Origin: CAZYYO01 sp964650965
GTDB taxonomy: Bacteria; Bacillota; Clostridia; Lachnospirales; Lachnospiraceae
Length of the DNA stretch: 64,000 bases
Direction of reading: 5' to 3'
Assembly: GCA_964650965.1 (NCBI GenBank)
Contig: CAZYYO010000003.1
Coordinates: 1 to 64,000, forward strand
Shown here: piece by piece, positions 9,089 through 16,723 of the stretch
How positions within the stretch are numbered: the stretch's first letter is position 1
How the letters are laid out: each line of letters starts with the position of its first letter
Program-made: the position numbers and the translations under genes
The notes under the pieces: model-generated
What the model saw: only the letters and a program-made list of their open reading frames with translations
Database searches by the model: none
Told to the model about the DNA's origin: nothing

Positions 9089-10631
9089 TCCCTATCTTCC
9101 ATCGGATGTGTATATTCCAGATGGAGAGCTCAGGGTGTTTGGAAATCGGGTATATGTGTATGGCTCTCAGGACTTGTATGGGGAGACGAATATGTGCGGA
9201 GGCGATTACCGCTGTTATTCCGCCTCCCCAGATTCCCTGGGGCAATGGAAGGATGAGGGTGTGATATACACCAGAATGCAGGACCCATATATTCGAGAGA
9301 TTGTGGAGCATAAGAAGGGAAATATGTTTAATCAGTATCTTTATGCTCCGGATGTGATTCAGGTTGAAGACAGGTATTATCTGTATTATGGTGTTGCCAT
9401 GTCTGGCAGTGGTATTGCATGTGCTGTAGCAGATCAGCCAACGGGACCATTTGAATATGTAGGAAGAGTCAGGTATCCCCAGGAGGCTAAGCCACAGGGA
9501 TGGCAGGGAGATGGTCACGGAATCTGTGATGGAGATATGGTTCTTGGAAAGGGCATGGCAATGATCCAGCCAAATCCTTTTCGGAAGCATTTCGGCTTAA
9601 ATATGGCAGATTATCCCTATGATCCGGCAGTGCTGTATGATGAGGGGCGTGTCTTTTTATATTTTGGCTGCGGACACTGTTATGTGACAGAGTTAGACCC
9701 AGGGGATATGAGGACCATGATAAAGAGTCCGGAAACCGGCAGCTATTATTCCCAGGACTTACTTCCCATCCAGCGGGATAAGGCAGTGCATGAATTGCAG
9801 GATGGATGGCATATGGGAAATGGAAGCTCCATTCGTAAAATTGGAGACCTCTATTATCTCAGCTACTATGCAGTGAATCAGCATCATGGAAATGCCATGT
9901 GCTATTCCACATCCAAGAGTCCCTTTGGTCCCTTTACATACCAGGGCGTGTTGGTTTCTCTGGGAAACGGAAGATATGAGAAGCAGTTAGAGCCCACCTT
10001 TTATGTGGGAAATACCCATGGAGGTATGGCATGTATCAATGGTATATGGTATCAGAATTATCATAGACACACTGGCTACAAATATCCTTGCAGACAGGCC
10101 TGCCTTACCCAGCTGGTAATGACAGAAGATGGAAGATTTCTTCAGGCAGAATATAAGTCCCAGATTTTTGAAAAGGGAGGCTTGCCGGTAAACCACAGGT
10201 ATCCGGCTGATATCATTTGCGAATGCCTGAATAGAAAAGGCAAAACAGGAAACAGAAGAAATACCCCATATTTTATGTTAGAGCAGATCAATGACCAGAA
10301 GCTGCAAGTGGTGGCAGGTTTATACCATAGCAGCAGTGTTGGTGTGAAATATTTGGATTTTGGAGATCCACAAGTGCAGCAGGAATCGCCGGAGGCATCA
10401 AAAGCGAGCTGTAGCGTGCAGCTGCTAAATCCTGATGACGGGCAGATTGAGGTATATATAGACCGGATTTCTGATGCAAATAAGATTGTAGAAATTTCTA
10501 CCAAAGCACAGTCGGGACTGTGCAGCTTCACCGGAAACCTTGACGTTGCAGTTTCCGGTGTTCATGAAGTGTGGTTTCGTTTTTGCAATCAATCCAGAGA
10601 GACAAGATTTACGGAATTCATTATTACTTGA
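9063..10631 (+). CDS. Glycoside hydrolase family 43 protein
   Basis: The 522-residue protein shows the five-bladed propeller signature of GH43: YIPDGELRVF with the likely general base Asp20, YAPDVIQ with Asp97, and HELQDGWHMGNGSSI with the likely general acid Glu244. The C-terminal 150 residues look like a beta-sandwich accessory domain. The ATG at 9063 is preferred over 9048 because GGAGAAGG ends 5 bases before it. The gene overlaps the symporter gene by 26 bases, so translation is coupled. Arabinofuranosidase and xylosidase activities are the usual ones in the family. No signal peptide is present, so it works in the cytoplasm. Confidence 0.85.
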   Translation: MRNTDKMYNPYLPSDVYIPDGELRVFGNRVYVYGSQDLYGETNMCGGDYRCYSASPDSLGQWKDEGVIYTRMQDPYIREIVEHKKGNMFNQYLYAPDVIQVEDRYYLYYGVAMSGSGIACAVADQPTGPFEYVGRVRYPQEAKPQGWQGDGHGICDGDMVLGKGMAMIQPNPFRKHFGLNMADYPYDPAVLYDEGRVFLYFGCGHCYVTELDPGDMRTMIKSPETGSYYSQDLLPIQRDKAVHELQDGWHMGNGSSIRKIGDLYYLSYYAVNQHHGNAMCYSTSKSPFGPFTYQGVLVSLGNGRYEKQLEPTFYVGNTHGGMACINGIWYQNYHRHTGYKYPCRQACLTQLVMTEDGRFLQAEYKSQIFEKGGLPVNHRYPADIICECLNRKGKTGNRRNTPYFMLEQINDQKLQVVAGLYHSSSVGVKYLDFGDPQVQQESPEASKASCSVQLLNPDDGQIEVYIDRISDANKIVEISTKAQSGLCSFTGNLDVAVSGVHEVWFRFCNQSRETRFTEFIIT

Positions 10632-11091
10632 AATTTTTGTGAGCCCACAGTTTTAACGCAGTGGTTCTGGCAGCCAGAGAATCCACAACTGCAATGATTT
10701 CTTCAAAAGAGGAAGCTTCCTCCGGAGACACGGCTCCATCATCAGCAATCATCATAAGCCGGTCCTCTAGCTGTGCTACTTCCTTAATGGCATTATGAAA
10801 CTGCATGGTCACCCGAAAGAGATCCAGATCTGCAGCGTCTAATTTTGGCATGTACTCTTCTCCAATGGGACACACACAGCCACAGTAGTGATTGTACAGC
10901 TCCGGTGCATTATAGGCTTTGGCCATAGCAACGATTTCATCCGGTCTGGGAAGAACCAAACCAGTTTCAATGTCACCTAAACGGTCTTCACTGATATGTA
11001 ACACTTCTGATGTCGAGGAGCGACTTTTAAATCTAGGGTCACTTTGCTTTCGGTCTTCTCTTGTTTCGTAATATAGTGTTTTATTTGCCAT
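10624..11091 (-). CDS. XRE-like helix-turn-helix protein
   Basis: A 155-residue protein with an XRE-type segment around residues 20-65 (STSEVLHISEDRLGDIETG, then PRPDEIVAMAKAY), followed by a CGCVCP cysteine cluster and a helical C-terminal half. Proteins of this kind occur both in prophages and as chromosomal regulators. Its end overlaps the convergent GH43 gene by 8 bases. It is divergent from the two-gene membrane-protein unit starting at 11249, and a pair of similar 20-base sequences between them may be its operator. Confidence 0.65.
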   Translation of the reverse strand: MANKTLYYETREDRKQSDPRFKSRSSTSEVLHISEDRLGDIETGLVLPRPDEIVAMAKAYNAPELYNHYCGCVCPIGEEYMPKLDAADLDLFRVTMQFHNAIKEVAQLEDRLMMIADDGAVSPEEASSFEEIIAVVDSLAARTTALKLWAHKNFK

Positions 11092-11120
11092 TTCGATATG
11101 CTCCTCCCAAATTAAATAGG

Positions 11121-11170
11121 AATTTCGGATATTTTCCCATAAAAACAGATGAAATTCGTAATTTTCTCAT
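11121..11170. promoter_or_regulatory. Imperfect direct repeat in divergent promoter region
   Basis: AATTTCGGATATTTTCCCAT at 11121-11140 recurs as AAATTCGTAATTTTCTCAT at 11152-11170, about three helical turns away. The pair lies between the XRE-like gene and the small genes at 11249. TATTAT at 11179-11184 is a possible -10 box for the plus strand. An operator role is inference. Confidence 0.35.
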
Positions 11171-11248
11171 CTTTCTTCTATTATAGATTAGCAGTATGAT
11201 GAAATCAATCAAAAGGCACTACAAGTTCAAGGAAAGAAGGTACCTGAG

Positions 11249-11380
11249 ATGGAAAGAGAAAATATGTCTGTTCAGGAGAGAGTGCTTACCAGCCTCTATC
11301 TGGAGCAATTAAGACAGATGAAGGCAAACGAAACCAAAAACAGAAGAACCAGAAAGGATCAGAAGGTGATAGTATGTTAA
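11249..11380 (+). CDS. Small hypothetical protein, 43 residues
   Basis: The reading frame starts at an ATG 8 bases after AAAGAAGG and ends at TAA 11378-11380. It overlaps the next start by 7 bases, so the two are probably translationally coupled. The product is highly charged and helical, with a basic C-terminal half (KNRRTRKDQK). It has no recognisable family. The good ribosome binding site and the overlap are the reasons to accept it. Confidence 0.45.
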   Translation: MERENMSVQERVLTSLYLEQLRQMKANETKNRRTRKDQKVIVC

Positions 11381-11589
11381 CTTTAATTTTTGCAGTATTG
11401 ATGTTGGTAGTATTTGGCAAATTAATTGTCTTAGCGGTAAGAGCCACATGGGGAATTACCAAGGTATTATTTACCATTATATTTCTCCCGGTAATTCTTA
11501 TCTGTATGGTAGCAGGTGGATTGCTGTACATTGCACTGCCAGTTCTTATTATTATTGGCATTATTAGCCTTGTAAAACAGTGTGCATAA
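11374..11589 (+). CDS. Small membrane protein, 71 residues
   Basis: Almost the whole protein is hydrophobic, with two or three membrane segments (about residues 2-24, 30-50 and 50-67). It has no recognised domain. It overlaps the preceding 43-residue gene and lies next to an XRE-like regulator, so the three may form a small regulated unit. AGAAGGTGAT just upstream serves as the ribosome binding site. Confidence 0.55.
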   Translation: MLTLIFAVLMLVVFGKLIVLAVRATWGITKVLFTIIFLPVILICMVAGGLLYIALPVLIIIGIISLVKQCA

Positions 11590-11610
11590 ACGTAGGGAAA
11601 GCAAACGATA

Positions 11611-11670
11611 TATCCAATAATGGATAACTATCCAATAACGGTTGAAATATGGATAACAAAGCTGTATAAT
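11611..11670 (+). promoter_or_regulatory. Promoter and palindrome upstream of XRE-Uma2 gene
   Basis: TTGAAA (11642-11647) and TATAAT (11665-11670) are 17 bases apart and form a good vegetative promoter. Upstream, TATCCAATAATGGATA (11611-11626) is an inverted repeat, and TATCCAATAA recurs at 11629. The downstream gene has its own helix-turn-helix, so autoregulation at these sites is plausible. Confidence 0.55.
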
Positions 11671-11713
11671 TGTATTACAAAATAATACTACCATATAGCG
11701 AGGGGGAGTTCAT

Positions 11714-12505
11714 ATGACACTGGAAGAGATGAAGGAACGTAGGATAGAATTGGGAATATCCTATGAGCGATTATCTGAGATGACCAATGTTCCCATTGGT
11801 ACAGTGCAGAAGGTGCTGGGGGGGATTACGAAATCTCCACGGTATGACACGCTGACGGCATTGGAGAAGGTTCTTGGTGAGAATAAGACCGATGTGGTAA
11901 GAGAAGCCATGGGTTGCATGGCACAGGTGGAATCCAAGAAACCTGGGGAATATCGGTTAGAAGATTACTATGCACTGCCGGATGATCGTCGTGCAGAATT
12001 AATTGATGGATACTTCTATGATATGGCTGCTCCAACGGGACTGCATCAGATACTAGTTACAGAAGTATGCATGAAATTCCGAAATTATATAGGAAGTAAG
12101 GGCGGAAAGTGTATTTCCCTTGTATCTCCCGTAGATGTTCAGCTGGACTGTGATGATAAGACCATGTTGCAGCCGGATTTTATGGTCATTTGCGATCGAG
12201 ATAAGATTGACAAGCATGTATATGGTAATCCGGATCTTGTGGTGGAGATTTTATCCCCTTCTACTGCGAAGATAGATAATAAAATTAAGAGCATAAAGTA
12301 TGCCAATGCCGGAGTGAAGGAATACTGGATTGTTGATCCTGTAAAAAAGAAAATTCTGGTACAGAATTTTGAAGAAGACGAATGGCCCGTTATTTATAGT
12401 TTTACAGATAAGATTCCAGTGCATATTTTCCCAGAGGAGTGTGAAATCGATTTTGGGGAGATTAATGACTATGTGAAGTTTATGTATGAGAAAAATAACA
12501 GATAA
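11714..12505 (+). CDS. XRE helix-turn-helix fused to Uma2-family nuclease-fold domain
   Basis: Residues 1-55 form an XRE-type helix-turn-helix (ISYERLSEMTNVPIGTVQKV). Residues about 75-255 match the Uma2 family (DUF820), a PD-(D/E)XK nuclease fold, with RAELIDGYFYDM, LQPDFMVI, PDLVVEILSPST and KYANAGVKEYWIVDP. The Uma2 family is widespread, but its biological role is poorly known. Fusion to a DNA-binding domain suggests a sequence-specific DNA-interacting protein that may control its own promoter. It stops 15 bases before the sequence gap. Confidence 0.8.
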   Translation: MTLEEMKERRIELGISYERLSEMTNVPIGTVQKVLGGITKSPRYDTLTALEKVLGENKTDVVREAMGCMAQVESKKPGEYRLEDYYALPDDRRAELIDGYFYDMAAPTGLHQILVTEVCMKFRNYIGSKGGKCISLVSPVDVQLDCDDKTMLQPDFMVICDRDKIDKHVYGNPDLVVEILSPSTAKIDNKIKSIKYANAGVKEYWIVDPVKKKILVQNFEEDEWPVIYSFTDKIPVHIFPEECEIDFGEINDYVKFMYEKNNR

Positions 12506-12520
12506 GAGAAAGAAGGAGCA

Positions 12521-12620
12521 NNNNNNNNNNNNNNNNNNNNNNNNNNNNNNNNNNNNNNNNNNNNNNNNNNNNNNNNNNNNNNNNNNNNNNNNNNNNNNNN
12601 NNNNNNNNNNNNNNNNNNNN
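12521..12620. other. Assembly gap (100 N)
   Basis: Exactly 100 unknown bases, the usual placeholder for a scaffold join of unknown size. AAGGAG at 12513-12518 lies 3 bases before the gap and looks like the ribosome binding site of a gene whose start is lost inside it. Confidence 0.95.
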
Positions 12621-12626
12621 TCATAG

Positions 12627-12646
12627 TGTACTATGTCAATAGTACA
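12627..12646. promoter_or_regulatory. Perfect inverted repeat, candidate GntR (YtrA-type) operator
   Basis: TGTACTAT and ATAGTACA are perfect inverted arms around a 4-base spacer, 69 bases before the GntR start. This TGTACTA-type palindrome fits operators of YtrA-type regulators that autorepress ABC-transporter operons. The assignment rests on position and symmetry. Confidence 0.6.
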
Positions 12647-12714
12647 GTGATACATAAGATTTCAATGAAACATAAATCATGATGTAGTAAATCATAGAAA
12701 GGATGTGGTGATTC

Positions 12715-13095
12715 ATGGAATTCAATACAGCCGTTCCAATTTATCTTCAGGTAATAGAAGACATTAAGAAGAAGATTGTAACAAATGAGCTTCAGCTGGG
12801 AGAACAGCTGCCCTCTGTGCGGGAGTTGGCACTTCAATATCAGATTAACCCCAATACAGCAAGCCGGATTTACAAGGAAATGGAAATCCAGGGAATATGC
12901 TTTACCAAACGGGGGATGGGAACCTTTATTACAGATTTTCAATCCGCTAAGGAGGATATGAGAGCAGAGATGGCACTGGATTATGTGAATAAATTTATTC
13001 ATGATATGCAGGGCTTGGGATACAACCAGGAAGAAATGATGACTCAGATTAAGGAAGAGATGATGAAGGAGGATAAGAAAGATGCTGGAAAGTAA
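12715..13095 (+). CDS. GntR-family regulator, YtrA subfamily
   Basis: The 126-residue protein begins with the GntR winged helix (VPIYLQVIEDIKKKIV, GEQLPSVRELALQY, NPNTASRIYKEME, RGMGTFI). It has only a short helical tail, which defines the YtrA subfamily and leaves no room for an effector domain. It is the first gene of an ABC operon and overlaps the ATPase gene by 14 bases. Such regulators usually repress their own operon and respond to cell-envelope-active compounds. Confidence 0.88.
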   Translation: MEFNTAVPIYLQVIEDIKKKIVTNELQLGEQLPSVRELALQYQINPNTASRIYKEMEIQGICFTKRGMGTFITDFQSAKEDMRAEMALDYVNKFIHDMQGLGYNQEEMMTQIKEEMMKEDKKDAGK

Positions 13096-13768
13096 AGATG
13101 TTGTTAAGAAGTATATGGGAAAGGTTGCGGTAGACCATTTAAGTACAACTTTGGAGCCGGGACATATTTATGGTCTCTTAGGACCAAACGGTAGTGGAAA
13201 GTCCACATGGATGAAGATGGTGGCAGCGTTAATTGTGCCTACCTCAGGAACCATTACGTTGAACGGTGAGCCGGTGGGAACCAAGTCTAAGCAGATTATT
13301 GCATATATGCCTACCGAACCCTTTTATTATAGTTATATGAAGATTGTGGATGTAGGACTTTATTACAGCGATTTCTTCGAAGGCTTTGACCATGGTAAAT
13401 TTGCCCGGTTGATTCAGAGCATGGAGCTTAACATGAATGATAAGGTAAGCACCCTCTCCTCTGGACAGGCAGCGAAATTAAAGCTGGCAGCTACATTATC
13501 GAGAAAGGCAGAGATTTACTTATTAGATGAGCCGTTAAATGGAATTGATTTACTGGCAAGAGAAGAAATCATCCATACCATTTTAGAAGCACTGGATGAC
13601 ACATCTGTAGCAGTTATTTCCAGTCATTTGGTGGAAGAGTTAGAGAAGGTAATTGACAGAGTGATTTTTGTGAAAAACGGTCAGATTGCACTTGCTGGAG
13701 ATGTGGAGGAATTACGCAAAACCCAGAATAAATCAGTGGTGGAATTATATCGAGAGCTGTATCAGTAA
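13082..13768 (+). CDS. ABC transporter ATP-binding protein (YtrB-like)
   Basis: A 228-residue ATPase with Walker A GPNGSGKST (about residues 34-42), a signature reading LSSGQAAKLK, Walker B EIYLLDEP, and an H-loop in SSHLVEE. The second signature residue, S in place of the usual G of LSGGQ, is common in this subfamily. It is translationally coupled to the GntR gene and followed by the permease. Together they resemble bacitracin-type or YtrBC export and detoxification units. Confidence 0.88.
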   Translation: MLESKDVVKKYMGKVAVDHLSTTLEPGHIYGLLGPNGSGKSTWMKMVAALIVPTSGTITLNGEPVGTKSKQIIAYMPTEPFYYSYMKIVDVGLYYSDFFEGFDHGKFARLIQSMELNMNDKVSTLSSGQAAKLKLAATLSRKAEIYLLDEPLNGIDLLAREEIIHTILEALDDTSVAVISSHLVEELEKVIDRVIFVKNGQIALAGDVEELRKTQNKSVVELYRELYQ

Positions 13769-13830
13769 GGAAATAGTACATTTACACGAAGCAAAACAAC
13801 GTGAATGATTTTAAAATAAGAGGTGGAAAA

Positions 13831-14640
13831 ATGTTAAAATTAATGAAATATGAACTTCAAAAACAGAAGTTATCGAAACGAATCATCGCAGCATTATTTA
13901 TAGTACTGGAGCTAATCTTTGCATTTGGAGTACTTACAGAAAGTGGTAAAATATCCATGATTGGATCTGTATGCTTATTTATTGCAGCATTTGTGGCAAT
14001 TATCTATGTAAGCGTGGAAGCCATCATTACCTATGACAAGGATATGAAGGAAAAAAGTGGGTATATGTTATTTATGGTTCCCCACAGCGAATATACCATC
14101 CTGGGGGCCAAAATACTTACCAGCGTTCTGACCTTATTGGTTATGACCATATGTCTGGTTCTTCTTGGAGCCGTAGATATCTTTTGGCTTAGCAGTCAGA
14201 TGAACGGTGTAAAGGAAACTATGGATATGATTACCCAGATTTTCACCCAGATGTTCAATGTGGAAATGGATGCAGCAATGATAGTAACCTATATCTTCCT
14301 TGCACTTTTTGAGTGGTTTGGACTGTTAACCTCCGCATTTCTGGCAATTACCATTGTCCATACCATCTTAAACCAGGTGAAGGGTAAGGGATTCCTGTCA
14401 TTTATTTTCTTCATCCTGATTAATATGGCATATTCTAAGGTAAGTAATATGATAATTGCCTTGTTTATTCCTGATTATGGTCAGGTGGAAGTAACCCAGT
14501 CTGGAACAGAGGTTATGGTGAATCTTACAGCACAGGCCATGCAGACATCCTTAGCAGCCTCCCTGATTACAGCCATTGTTTTTGCCGGATTGTGTCTTGT
14601 GGTATCAGGCTATATGTTGAAGAAGAAATTATCTCTGTAA
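13831..14640 (+). CDS. ABC transporter permease (YtrC/ABC-2-like)
   Basis: The 269-residue protein has about six membrane segments in the ABC-2 arrangement and an N-terminal MLKLMKYELQKQK amphipathic stretch typical of this class. The ATG at 13831 is preferred over the GTG at 13801 because AGAGGTGG lies just upstream. It is the last gene of the GntR-ABC operon, and a hairpin with a T tract follows at 14721. Confidence 0.82.
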   Translation: MLKLMKYELQKQKLSKRIIAALFIVLELIFAFGVLTESGKISMIGSVCLFIAAFVAIIYVSVEAIITYDKDMKEKSGYMLFMVPHSEYTILGAKILTSVLTLLVMTICLVLLGAVDIFWLSSQMNGVKETMDMITQIFTQMFNVEMDAAMIVTYIFLALFEWFGLLTSAFLAITIVHTILNQVKGKGFLSFIFFILINMAYSKVSNMIIALFIPDYGQVEVTQSGTEVMVNLTAQAMQTSLAASLITAIVFAGLCLVVSGYMLKKKLSL

Positions 14641-14720
14641 GCTGGAGTCTATATATAGAAGGAACATTTCTAATAGAAGCAAAGAAAATAATAGTAAAGA
14701 CCATGTAATACCTAATAACA

Positions 14721-14767
14721 GGAAGCTTATAACTGGCAGATGCCGGATTGTAAGCTTTCTTTTTTTG
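14721..14767 (+). terminator. Intrinsic terminator of the GntR-ABC operon
   Basis: AAGCTTATAA pairs with TTGTAAGCTT and the inner CTGGCA pairs with TGCCGG, allowing G-U pairs, followed by TTTCTTTTTTT. It lies 80 bases after the permease stop. Confidence 0.8.
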
Positions 14768-14815
14768 GGTTATTGATAAAATTTATTTCTTGCTAAAATA
14801 AATAATAAAAAAGTA

Positions 14816-14899
14816 TTGACAACTATCCTTGTCAGCCGTATACTGTACTCAACAAAGAAATGACAAGTAAAATTGTCAAAATGACAAGAACACCTGTCA
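14816..14899 (+). promoter_or_regulatory. Promoter with three TGACA-N8-TGTCA operators
   Basis: TTGACA (14816-14821) and TATACT (14839-14844), 17 bases apart, form a near-consensus promoter. Three 18-base inverted repeats follow the pattern TGACAA-N6-TTGTCA: 14817-14834 over the -35 and spacer, 14861-14878 just after the predicted start of transcription, and 14882-14899 (one arm CTGTCA). This suggests tight autorepression by the XRE protein encoded 28 bases further on. Confidence 0.75.
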
Positions 14900-14926
14900 T
14901 GTTAATAAAACAGAGGAGATGACAAT

Positions 14927-15133
14927 ATGCCGTTAAGGAATCATTTGAAAGAATACCGGGCAGGCATTCAGGTGAATCAGCAGGAGATGGGACAGTTAGT
15001 AGGAGTATCCCGTCAGACCATTAGTCAGATTGAACGAGGGGATTATTCGCCCTCTGTTACACTGGCACTGAAGATAGCTAAGGTATTGAAGGTAAGCGTA
15101 GAAGATGTATTTTCGTATGAGGAGGATGAATAA
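14927..15133 (+). CDS. XRE-family transcriptional regulator, 68 residues
   Basis: A minimal Cro/CI-type protein whose whole length is the helix-turn-helix domain (NQQEMGQLVGVSRQTISQIERG, then YSPSVTLALKIAKVL). It ends 2 bases before a DUF3169 membrane-protein gene, a pairing common in Firmicutes. Its own promoter carries three palindromes that are its likely targets. The start follows GAGGAG. Confidence 0.9.
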   Translation: MPLRNHLKEYRAGIQVNQQEMGQLVGVSRQTISQIERGDYSPSVTLALKIAKVLKVSVEDVFSYEEDE

Positions 15134-15135
15134 TC

Positions 15136-15915
15136 ATGAATGAAAACAAAGCAAGAATTGCAAGGGATAATCATCGGGCACTAGGCGTATTTATTGGTGT
15201 GATTGTAGTTGCAGCAATCTTTGGAGGCTTCCTGGGTGGAGCAGGTAATTTCCTGGGAGAGGGAAGAGCCTGGGAGCTACTGACAGCGATATACAATCAG
15301 TTCATATTTATTGCACCATTTCTTAGTGTTCCCATGGTTCTGGTGGCGTGGATTGTAACGGGTGTGCTGTATCTTCAAGCAAGAAAGCTCTATCGCAGCT
15401 GGGAAGAGGATAATGAAGAGCAGATGAAGGTCATTGAACTGAAGCTAAGCTACGCACTGGCACTTTCCTCTGTGATTATGATTATCGGATATTTCCTGTT
15501 CCCTATTGGCTTGCTGGGATTAGATACATTGGATCCCTATAACATTTTGACAGCGGTTGGTATACTAATGGCATTATTCGGTCTTATATTTACGATTATT
15601 TATGTTACTTATTTCCAGAAGAAGATTATCGATATGGAGCGGGAAATGAATCCGGAGAAACAGGGAAGCGTTTTTGAATTCAAGTTCCAGGATAAATGGG
15701 AAGCCAGCTGCGATGAAGCGGAGAAGCTGATGATATATAAATCAGCTTATCAGGCATACAAGACAACCAGCTATTGGTGTATGGGATTATGGCTTTTCTG
15801 TGTGATCGGTATCTTTTCCTTCCACTTTGGAATCATGCCCCTTACGATGGTAAGCGTTATCTGGCTGGTTATGACGGTTTCCTATAATCGGAAGGCCATC
15901 AACTTGAGTAAATAA
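15136..15915 (+). CDS. DUF3169 family membrane protein
   Basis: The 259-residue protein has an N-terminal segment at about 17-38, further segments at about 55-78, 100-122, 132-156 and two near the C-terminus (about 215-252). This arrangement matches the DUF3169 family, whose function is unknown. It is cotranscribed with the small XRE regulator. Its end overlaps the convergent SOD-family gene by 17 bases. Confidence 0.75.
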   Translation: MNENKARIARDNHRALGVFIGVIVVAAIFGGFLGGAGNFLGEGRAWELLTAIYNQFIFIAPFLSVPMVLVAWIVTGVLYLQARKLYRSWEEDNEEQMKVIELKLSYALALSSVIMIIGYFLFPIGLLGLDTLDPYNILTAVGILMALFGLIFTIIYVTYFQKKIIDMEREMNPEKQGSVFEFKFQDKWEASCDEAEKLMIYKSAYQAYKTTSYWCMGLWLFCVIGIFSFHFGIMPLTMVSVIWLVMTVSYNRKAINLSK

Positions 15916-16378
15916 CGCCGCAACCAATCTTATTACCGGAATTACCGGATGGCTGGGAGGTAAAATCATCCCGTTGGTCATGGACAATAATGGAGCGATG
16001 TACTACATCCTTCAGAGACAGGAAGCTGTCGAATACCAATAGATAAGCTTTGCCACTGCTGTTTAATATGGATGGCAGATCTCCTAAATGATAGGGATGG
16101 TTGGCACCGGTTGGATTGTAGTGCTCTCCGGTTTGAGTAAAGTTGTTACTGCAATCTCCAACCTGGTGAATATGAAGTCCCAGAAAACGTGGAGAATATA
16201 AGGGGGAGTTAGGCAGATTAGATAATTCAACTTCAATGAATAGACCAGCAGGGTGAATCGATTCATAGAAATTGGCGATACCACAAAGACTGGGATAGTT
16301 GTTGTTTCCATAAATAAGTGCGTATGCTTGAGGAGAGGAGATACTTTCGTAAAAAAAAGAAGAAATCAGTGGCTTCAT
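15899..16378 (-). CDS. Cu/Zn superoxide dismutase family protein
   Basis: The 159-residue protein keeps the metal ligands of the Cu/Zn-SOD fold: His69 and His71 (GLHIHQ), the bridging His86 (GEHYNPTG), His94, His97 and Asp100 (HPYHLGDL) and His133 (IVHD). Cys76 and Cys153 can form the conserved disulfide. The zinc loop is about six residues shorter than in classical enzymes, and the active-site Arg of the GNAGSR motif is Lys150 (GNSGNK). No signal peptide is visible, unlike most bacterial SodC proteins. The role may be cytoplasmic superoxide defence, but dismutase activity is not assured. Confidence 0.78.
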   Translation of the reverse strand: MKPLISSFFYESISSPQAYALIYGNNNYPSLCGIANFYESIHPAGLFIEVELSNLPNSPLYSPRFLGLHIHQVGDCSNNFTQTGEHYNPTGANHPYHLGDLPSILNSSGKAYLLVFDSFLSLKDVVHRSIIVHDQRDDFTSQPSGNSGNKIGCGVIYSS

Positions 16379-16523
16379 AGTAGATAAATCCTTATAGAAA
16401 ATGTGTTCCTAATAGAATATGTTTCATTGGAAAAAAGGTGAATAAAAATAGATGGATTGACACATAGTAATCATAGCCTGTGAGAAAAGTTACCAATAAG
16501 AATTACAGGAAAAGGAGGTTACA

Positions 16524-16706
16524 ATGACGCAATTATCAGAAAAGGAATTATCTTTGATTAATGATTCGCTCAGTGAGGAAGAACTGTTAGTTAAGAAATA
16601 CCAAATGCTGGCATCCCAGGCTACAGACCAGGCGATGAGCAGCACATTTCAGGGGATTTCTCAGAGACATCAGGAACATTATAATTCCATATATTCATTA
16701 TTATGA
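16524..16706 (+). CDS. Small spore-coat-associated protein
   Basis: A 60-residue helical protein resembling the short partner proteins found before CotF-type genes in Clostridia (SLSEEELLVKKYQMLASQ, then SQRHQEHYNSIYSLL). It starts 7 bases after AAAAGGAGG, and its stop overlaps the region just before the next coat gene. The pair probably forms a ferritin-like helical coat component. Sporulation control cannot be read with confidence from the upstream sequence. Confidence 0.6.
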   Translation: MTQLSEKELSLINDSLSEEELLVKKYQMLASQATDQAMSSTFQGISQRHQEHYNSIYSLL

Positions 16707-16723
16707 AAGAGGAGATAGATACT

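Noticed and set aside
9042..9590. 182-codon minus-strand frame over the GH43 start
   Set aside because: It lies fully inside the overlapping symporter and GH43 genes, whose catalytic motifs are intact. No motif or ribosome binding site supports it.
12251..12655. Minus-strand frame spanning the N gap
   Set aside because: It depends on undefined bases and lies antisense to the Uma2 domain.
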